DNA from: Thuidium tamariscinum
Lineage: Eukaryota > Streptophyta > Bryopsida > Hypnales > Thuidiaceae
Length of the DNA stretch: 64,000 nucleotides
Direction of reading: 5' to 3'
Assembly: GCA_947034885.2 (NCBI GenBank)
Contig: OX344754.2
Coordinates: forward strand, 18,742,501 to 18,806,500
The position numbers were made by a program, and so were the translations under genes. Under the pieces are notes generated by a model. It was not told the origin of the DNA and did no database searches. It saw only the letters and a list, made by a program, of their open reading frames with translations. This document shows positions 57,101-64,000 of the stretch, piece after piece (position 1 is the stretch's first letter; each line of letters starts with the position of its first letter).

Positions 57101-60100
57101 AAGAAAAGTTCATATAAACTATGCCATGATTAACTTAATGAGTTAGAATCGTTTTATCAAAATCAGAAATCTTGGTTAACAGGCCTTTTGGTCAGGCTTC
57201 TTCACTGGATGTTCAGTGGCACTCATGGCGGCATTCGGGATTCTTCTCCGGTTAGATGGGGATTACAACGACAAAGGCAGAGTTAGTTATCTGCATACAG
57301 TTTTTCCTACTTTCAGGTTTGGCCACCTATTGATCGTCTCAGGTTACATATTTCTGCTATTTCCAGTAAAGCTTACGTTTGATTTAGTCTCATTTGTTTG
57401 TTCATTTTCATTGACGAGAGCAATTTGTTAAACTTTCAGCAGTATCTGAGCTATCTCAATCGAGTTCCAAGCATAATCTCAAATGGATTGGCTTAGACTT
57501 TTTTTGTTGGGGATTTTTGTTGGATTGTGTGATTATTGTACTATTTGTGTTCCTGATTTAACATATATTCTGGTATTGATTGAACTTGGGAATTTGATAC
57601 TTGGGGAATAAACAGCATGCTAGCACTCATCCTCTTTCACATGTATCTCTACGGATGGAATATCTATTTATGGAGGCGTGCTCGCATCAATTATGCCTTC
57701 ATATTCGAGTTTTCACCTGGTTCAGAGTTACGATACAGAGAAGTTCTTCTTGTGTGTACGGCATTGACCACAATACTGATTGGAGCCATGGTACTTCATC
57801 TGAGCATTCATTCTACGCTCATTCAAGGACAAGCGTCCCCCTATATTGACCTGGTTCCTGTTGCTGTATTTCTGGTAAGTCCTTGGTTGCTTGCCTATTT
57901 GTTGTGGAGTCGATTCTTCAAAATGCGAATTTATATAAGAAAATAAAATTTTTGATTTCAACAGATCTTTGCAATTTGTTAAACCTTCGAATGTTCATGG
58001 GACAGATCTTTTTGGCGATACTGTTCAATCCTCTAAATGTGTGTTACCGCGCCAGCCGCTTCTTCTTTCTGAACGTGATGCTGCATATCATCTGTGCACC
58101 GCTTTACAAGGTGCTTATTCCTGGACTTTTCCTGGACTCATGTGCATTTGAAATCGAGAGAAGATACAGTTCTTGGTGAAAGTATATGGTACATTTGTTT
58201 TTTTGGAAACGCCTTGATGTCTGAGACTGTAAGGATGTCGCGAGCTCTTGTTGAGGATGGTTGTGCACTGGTTTTGTTTTTTATTGACGAAGTAATACAT
58301 CTGTTGAATCTCAGGTGGTGCTAGCTGATTTTTTCGTCGGAGACCAGCTGACAAGCCAGGTGAACTTCTGAAATCGCCATGAACGTCAATCTTGTTCTAG
58401 TTTTTCTGCAGATTGACCTGCATTCTAGATTTGTATACATCACTCTTTGAGGCTTTCACATTATATGAGACGTAGATATAAGGACACTGATATCAATGTT
58501 CAAAGACTGACGGAAAACATGAACAGGTGTCGACACTAAGAAATTTAGAGTTTGTGCTTTGCTACTACTGTGGCGGATATTTCCTAAGCAGAAATAGCGA
58601 TGCCTGCAACAACAGCAAGCGTTTTGAGCATTGGACTTATGTTATAGCCTTGTTGCCCTATTGGTGGCGATTTTGGCAGGTATGAGACTGCCAATTTCCC
58701 GATTTCTACTCCTCCAAGATGATCATTGCTTTTACCCATGCCTTCTTTGTGTCTGAGTATATGTTGTTGATTCTCTCTCGTGCTGCATACTTATAATCTC
58801 TCCTTGGTGTCGCTTGACCACTCGAAACTAATACCTTCTACAGCGTTTTTAAGTCTCGGTCTGTTTTCCACTATATTCTAGGGCAGCTACGTTGTCTACC
58901 TTCTCTATGGCCCTGTGTTTAGTAGCCTAGAAGGGAATTTACGACTATTTTTTTTCTGTTGGTACTTCTCATCAATGAGCTCAAGTGAGAATGATACAAT
59001 AACACTTGCTATGGCTTTCCCTTTGTTTAATAATTGTTTCCAAATTAGTTCAAGCAAGCTCGTGCAGTGTCAGAATACATTGTCCTTCTGATGATCTATG
59101 TAGGACAACTTACGATCATGTACTGCTCTTCCTGATAATGGACGTTGCATCATCTGTTTGGAACAGTGTTTCAGACGCTGGGCTGAGGAGAGGGACTCCG
59201 CACATATAGCAAACGGTGGCAAGTATATGTCAGCAATGGCTGCAGTGGCATTAAAAATAGCCTACTCCAAGAACTCTGGGCCTAGTTGGTTGGCTTTGTT
59301 TTTCATTGCTTCAACAATTGCAACAATTTATCAAGTGTATTGGGACACAGTAGTCGACTGGGGTCTCCTTCGTCGGGATTCCAGGAATAAGTGGTTGAGG
59401 GACGACCTCTTATTGAAGCGCAAATGGGTGTACTTCGCGTCTATGGTATCTCACTACCCTGTCTCCCCACTTGAAATTTCGAAAACCTGCTGCATTTTAT
59501 ATGCTCCGATCATCCATAATTACGTGACAGGTCGACTGGTACTATCGATCACTTTATGAGTCTTGTATACGGTCTTGTTTTTGGGCTGGAGACTAAACTT
59601 GTCAACCACACTTAATACATTTCTAACGAGTACGCTTTCTGTATGTGCTCGTGCCTGTCCTCGCTTGCAGGTTCTGAATATTATACTAAGACTGGCGTGG
59701 ATACAATCGATGACACATCTGACATTTGGATCACTAGACAGTTCTGTTATGGACTTCATATTTGCTGCTCTTGAGATCCTGCGTCGAGGCCACTGGAATT
59801 TTTACAGGTGCTTTCGAACTTTCTATCCCATCACCCGTTTTAGGGATAACATACTTAGAAAAAATCCTTCCAATTCTCTTTTACAACTCCTCTTGTATAT
59901 CAGGATATGTGACTGGAAGGGGGCTAGAGACCACTCGAATGGCCTCGCGATTCTTAGGGTTGTTACTGCAGTACAGCAAAATTTCGCTGAGGTATAAAAT
60001 TGCTACAGTCGTCAAATGATTTCGTTGAATGCTTGCAGGTTAGAAAACGAGCATTTAAACAACGTGGGCAGATATCGAGCTACTAAGCAAGTCCCTTTGC

Positions 60101-60129
60101 CCTTTGAGGATACCTCCCCAGAAAAGTAG
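54119..60129 (+). CDS. PHO1: PHO1-type phosphate exporter (SPX-EXS), 14 exons
   Basis: Plant PHO1 proteins export phosphate, classically into the xylem, from Golgi, endosomal and plasma membranes. Exons: 54119-54334, 54551-54830, 55102-55543, 55712-55760, 56089-56160, 56643-56772, 57196-57316, 57616-57874, 58006-58110, 58315-58359, 58527-58679, 59167-59445, 59671-59807, 60039-60129. All introns are GT/AG, phases join, and the sum is 2379 nt (792 residues plus stop), close to the 782 of Arabidopsis PHO1. The SPX domain (about 1-340) starts [20 protein letters not shown] and has Y23, K27 and a basic helix [10 protein letters not shown] (K322, K325, K326, K329), the expected inositol-polyphosphate site. 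Membrane helices begin at [17 protein letters not shown] (about 397). EXS covers about 560-770 ([45 protein letters not shown]). No damage is seen. Which family member it is cannot be said. Confidence 0.93.
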
Positions 60130-61779
60130 CAGCTCAATATTTCCTTCCGCTTCAGTTAAATGACTGTGGAAGTCCGACAAGCCTGGCTCATCCGAGGTTG
60201 ACCTGCTGCTCTGAGCCAGCAAATATTGAACTTTGATTCTGGTGTGCATTGGCACTGGAACAGGTGCCGTTGCCAACCGTCTGTAGGCCATATCAATCCC
60301 ATAGTTCTATTCCATAAATTGATCCCTCTGTGGGATACAATCACAAACCTCCCCATTCACCCAATTCATGATCTATAGTTTCAAGCTATCATAGCACCAT
60401 TGTGCTTATCAAAATTGCCTTAATTCTTGCGCTCACTGTCTCCAGATTTCTACTCGCTACCTTGGGACTATCTATACCTTGAATTTTGCTTTGTTTGTTT
60501 GAGACGTTGAGATTTAAGAGACCATAAGGCGTTTAGTAGTGTTGGAAAGCTCTTTGCAAGGAAGAATGCACAGACTTTATTTCATGATGTGTGGACCTAC
60601 ATTGTGAAAGTTATTGATTTTCAAAGTTATTGTGAGTTCAAAATCTATATACCTTCAGATAGGTTGTTTTGTTTTGATTTGTCACATTGAGATCTCTAAG
60701 AGTGTGTGTCTTCTAGTGGTGTTCTTGGTATTTGGTACTATGGCATTTCAAAGTAAAAATAAATTTCTAATTTTTTAATCCATAAAAACTTTAAAATTCA
60801 ATAACTTTCATATTGTAGGTTGGAATGCCATAAAATTTTGTTGATTTTGATTTTGATTATGGCAATGGTATAGGGCACACTAGTTTGAATTAAATTATCT
60901 TTTATATTAGGAAAATCAGATTTTTCATATTGCATGATCAAAAGCCACAAAAACAAAGCCCTAGCACTCTTTGTGTACAAAGGTTTCCATTTGTATTAAG
61001 AATGCTACTTCTCACCCCATAACAAACCTTAATGCATAAAAGATTACTTTAAAGATTTACTTTAATTTTGGCAATGGCAATGGCATAGAGTACACAAATG
61101 TACATTGATATGTGTAGTGGACATGATCTCTAGTCCTTGTGTGGTCCATCCCTATGATTGATGGCCTTTATGTGCACATCATCAAGAGCTACAAAATTCT
61201 AAATTTAAAGTTTGTAGTTCAGTAGTAATGGGTTTTTTTTTAAAATTTATTGTGAAGCTAATATGATTGGGGAGAAGTGTCTCCTTAACCATTTTGTGTC
61301 TCGGGGGGAGGGGTCTACAAGTGTTAGAAGTAGAAAACTATATGCAAACAAATGATAGGGGGCTTAAAAAACATTTGAAATAAAAATTTGAATTTGTTTT
61401 TTTATACTACAGGGTACCAAAAATGCCATGCCATGTGTTATAACTACTACAGGGTATAGAAAAATAGGTTCAATTAGAAAAGAATTGGACCTAAGATACT
61501 CCCTTTTTTATTCTTTTTTTGGCCAAAAGTATAAAATTGAGATACCTTAAGAATGGCATATTTGATAATTTCAAACTTTAGGTGTCTTTAATTAGTTGTC
61601 TTTAGTTGTTTTTAAGTGTCTTTAGCTAGCTTCAGCTCGCCTAAATTTTGAAATTGTGGATTCTTGTCCCTATATCTGTTGCAAAGCTATTCCATTCAAG
61701 CCCATTTCGGTCAAGCCCGTTTAGGGTTGTTGGTTTCCTTTCCTTTTCTTTTTTGAAACAAGGGACAGAGACTGAGACG
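60130..61779. other. 3' flank and AT-rich spacer, no gene
   Basis: The first few hundred bases probably hold the 3' untranslated region of the PHO1-like gene. Two weakly similar stretches at about 60465-60560 and 60645-60740 (shared CTATA.ACCTT, TTTGTTT, GAGATNT, AGTGGTGTT-like pieces) may be an old tandem duplication. Nothing else is recognised. Confidence 0.4.
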
Positions 61780-61844
61780 AAAAAGTTGATTTCCTTTCGA
61801 ATTGAAGGTTTTGTGTTTTCGAATTGAGCTAAGGTTTGGACAAC

Positions 61845-62075
61845 ATGGTGTTGAGTTTGAAGACAAAGTTGTTCTCCCTTGTAGACAACACCGCAGGTCC
61901 AGAGCTCAGTAGTCCTTTGTTTTGTAAAGCTAATGACACTTATAGGGAGTTGGAGATTTGGCTAGAAGAATGCAAGTGTGTGATTTGGCTATTTGAATTT
62001 GGGATTTCAAGGATCAATGTCGTATCAGGAAGACATTTGAAGCAATGTATCTTGTCACGGAATGAGTTCACGTAA
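61845..62075 (+). CDS. Unidentified gene start or captured fragment
   Basis: A 76-codon frame from ATG 61845 (MVLSLKTKLFSLVDNTAGPE ... NEFT) within a GC-richer island (61,780-62,290) that begins with a pyrimidine-rich, leader-like stretch. Open reading in other frames continues to about 62,280, where it is cut by the TTAACCC sequence at 62289. I do not recognise the protein. It could be the damaged first exon of a host gene or a fragment carried by a transposon. Confidence 0.25.
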   Translation: MVLSLKTKLFSLVDNTAGPELSSPLFCKANDTYRELEIWLEECKCVIWLFEFGISRINVVSGRHLKQCILSRNEFT

Positions 62076-62288
62076 TGAGTTTACGTACTCCTTGCATTGG
62101 AGAAGGTTGAGGGAAGACCTTCAAAGCGATGTTGCGAAACAGGAAGCAATTACTTCATGGCAGAGCAAAACTTGGAGTTCCTTGAATAGGAGGTCCCCAA
62201 TGCACAAGAGTTGGAAGTTGTTGCCGCCCCGACATTGTAGAAGATGACCGTGGATTTGGGCAGCTGCTAGTAACATCGTGGAGAAGTA

Positions 62289-62305
62289 TTAACCCTTTAA
62301 GGACC
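62289..62305 (+). other. Isolated TTAACCCTTTAAGG transposon-type end
   Basis: TTAA followed by CCCTTTAAGG resembles the left end of piggyBac 2 (CCCTTTAGCGG) at the terminal bases. No matching right end was found before the window closes, so it is only a candidate terminus. Confidence 0.25.
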
Positions 62306-63777
62306 GTGGTTGATTTGGGGGCTGAGCGTAGTTCTTTAAGAAAGTGAATTTTGTGGCCACTCTAAGGATGTAATCTTAGATCAAACTATATAAAGTGTTG
62401 CCATAAGGGATAAATCAACCTTTTAAGGGCTAGAATTTCATATTTTTTGAAGCTTTTTGAAATTAGTTATAAATTTTTGAAGTTCACAAAAAATGGTCAT
62501 CTTTGGTCATCAAAAGCAATACCCTTCTAAAATGTCTAGATTTGGTACATGGAAGAAATCAAAATGTACTTCTAAATCATATTTGCTCTTAGAGCCTTCT
62601 TGAAATTTGAGTTGTTTCCTTTAATCCTCAAAACTCAATGACTTTTTATTTTTAATAATTAAAAAAAATCAAAAATTTATTTTAAAAAAAACATTTTTAT
62701 AAACAAAATTGTGCACACATTGCAACAAAAGATTCCTCTAAAAAAAATTTCCATCTCTGTAGAGTTTGTGCAAAGGAAGGTCACTTTGACCCCATGTGGA
62801 CAATAGACATTTTACTATTTTTATAAAAACTTACCAAAAATCCTTGAAATGTTAGTAGACCTCCGACTTGTCCAATTTGTGGCTTCAAATTCAGATTTTT
62901 GAGTCAAAAATAGGACTAAAACCCCCCAAAATGGCCAAGGTAGACAACCAATTGGGGGCAATTTAAAAATAGTATTTTTTTTTAAATTGAAAAATTTACG
63001 CAACATACAAAAATTTTGTGTGCACCTTCATCCCAAATTTCAAGTTGATAGGGCAAAAGATGCAAAAGTTATGACCAAAAAACTACCTATTGGAGGTCAA
63101 GGGGACAAAAAATAGGACAAGTGTTTCTTGCAATCACCCTTACAAAAAATTTGTATATAAGGAAAAAAATGTGAGTGTCATGGAAAAAAAATAGTAGAAA
63201 AAAAAATGAAGTAAGATAGCATATGATATATTTGTGACAATTGGAGATTTCAAATAATGTATACTTTTTTTTTAATGAATCAAATTTGAAAACCACATAA
63301 TGATAGGGTGCCCTAATTTTCTTTAATAATAATAATAATACCCCCCTCCATTTAACACCCGGTGTTTGCACATATATCCTTATTTTTATAAAGAGAGACC
63401 CGTCTGAATTTTGTGTATGTGTCAATAATTGTAATTGGTTCAAATAATTCATAAAATGGACTTTTGCTTATATAAGAGACATTGAAAATGTATCTCAAGA
63501 AAGTTTTGTATGGAGTGATTATTTGAACTACTTCCTAGGGCTTGAAGTTGGAGAAAATTTTGGCTTTCAAATCAAGACTTTGAGTTCTTAAGATATGTCT
63601 AGTTTTGCTAGCAATTGGATTGGGAACTCAAGTTTTGTTCCAAAACTTTGCCATTTTCACCCCAAAATGTTGTTGAGGACTCAAAACGTCCTTTGAATGA
63701 CTTAACTTAAGACTATACTATAGCCTGTATTGTAAACTTCTTCATTATGATAATACTGACTTTTGTAAAAAAAATGC
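62306..63777. other. AT-rich, no gene seen
   Basis: Homopolymer-rich DNA with a short (AAT)n run at about 63326-63341. The open frame 63087-63452 on the minus strand is a low-complexity F, L and K-rich translation and is not credible as a gene. Confidence 0.5.
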
Positions 63778-64000
63778 TTAACCCTAAATGCCTAAGGCAT
63801 CAAATTTTGGAGTCAACAATAGTTTGAAGTCAATTAAAACCTAACCAAGTTGCTATTTCTAATAGTTCATATTTTCAAAAACTTTGTCTTCAAGTCTAGT
63901 TTAAGCATCGAAAATGTGATCTTGAAAATGATTGATTATGATTTTTCTATTTAAAATTTTGTGCAAGGGTGTACATTGCAATCTTAACTTTCCATAGTGT
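63778..64000 (+). mobile_element. TTAA-bounded element, second copy, cut by window end
   Basis: TTAA (63778-63781) then CCCTAAATGCC. From there the sequence follows 34339 onward with the shared pieces TAACCAAGTT, CTATTT.TA.TAGTT, AATGATTGA.TATGATTTTTC and AAAATTTTGTGCAAGG. The similarity starts at the TTAA and is absent upstream, which supports TTAA as the true boundary of the family. The right end lies beyond the window. Confidence 0.65.

Noticed and set aside
63087-63452. A 121-codon minus-strand frame
   Set aside because: The translation is dominated by F, L, I and K from homopolymer DNA and has no domain.
1-64000. tRNA, rRNA and CRISPR arrays
   Set aside because: Scanned by eye for cloverleaf B-box sequences, conserved rRNA segments and regularly spaced repeats on both strands. 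None was convincing.

Overview
The window reads as nuclear DNA of a land plant. It carries a PHO1-type phosphate exporter gene with fourteen exons and GT/AG introns, together with remorin, cytochrome P450 and plant-type spinster fragments. The background is AT-rich and full of small inverted-repeat DNA transposons. piggyBac transposases of the size seen here are uncommon in flowering plants as far as I know, so a bryophyte, lycophyte or fern is a reasonable guess, but only a guess. No bacterial, organellar or CRISPR signals are seen, and I recognise no LTR or virus-like element.

Layout. 0.2-4.1 kb holds a row of decayed host gene pieces: a P450 N-terminus, a remorin C-terminus and a spinster-like MFS transporter with shifted frames. 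4.74-12.09 kb is a piggyBac element with TTAA duplications and a long transposase ORF that keeps its catalytic aspartates. 12.1-38.5 kb is gene-poor AT-rich DNA studded with MITEs. They include a three-copy family (12.5, 14.5 and 27 kb), a two-copy family (13.5 and 28.2 kb), a three-copy family with 2-bp target duplications (25.7, 31.1 and 34.1 kb), a Mutator-like MITE (32.6 kb), a palindromic element carrying other insertions (33.9-36.3 kb), and a 3.37-kb Harbinger-like element with 0.8-kb inverted arms (21.8-25.2 kb). 38.5-49.1 kb is a second, inverted copy of that Harbinger-like element. It contains a 7-kb piggyBac element, which in turn contains a 398-bp Tourist-like MITE, making three nested levels. 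49.1-54.1 kb is probably promoter, 5' leader and leader introns of the gene that follows. 54.1-60.1 kb is the one intact host gene, PHO1-like (SPX-EXS, 792 aa). 60.1-64 kb is AT-rich, with an unidentified gene start and a truncated copy of a TTAA-bounded element at the edge.

Most notable. Both piggyBac elements carry, upstream of the transposase core, two modules that are conserved between the two elements and that I do not know from described piggyBac transposases. One holds PRGLRFLFR and LRVLLWPD motifs; the other is a WRG...LMYxIxLDDGxExHV segment that resembles a Tudor/Agenet-type reader. The two Harbinger-like copies have arms that are virtually identical within a copy but clearly different between copies, which points to arm-to-arm homogenisation. 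The two arms of the palindrome at 33.9-36.3 kb supply a built-in empty site that fixes the ends and the 2-bp target duplication of one MITE family.

All calls come from reading the sequence and from hand translation; no search or alignment program was run.
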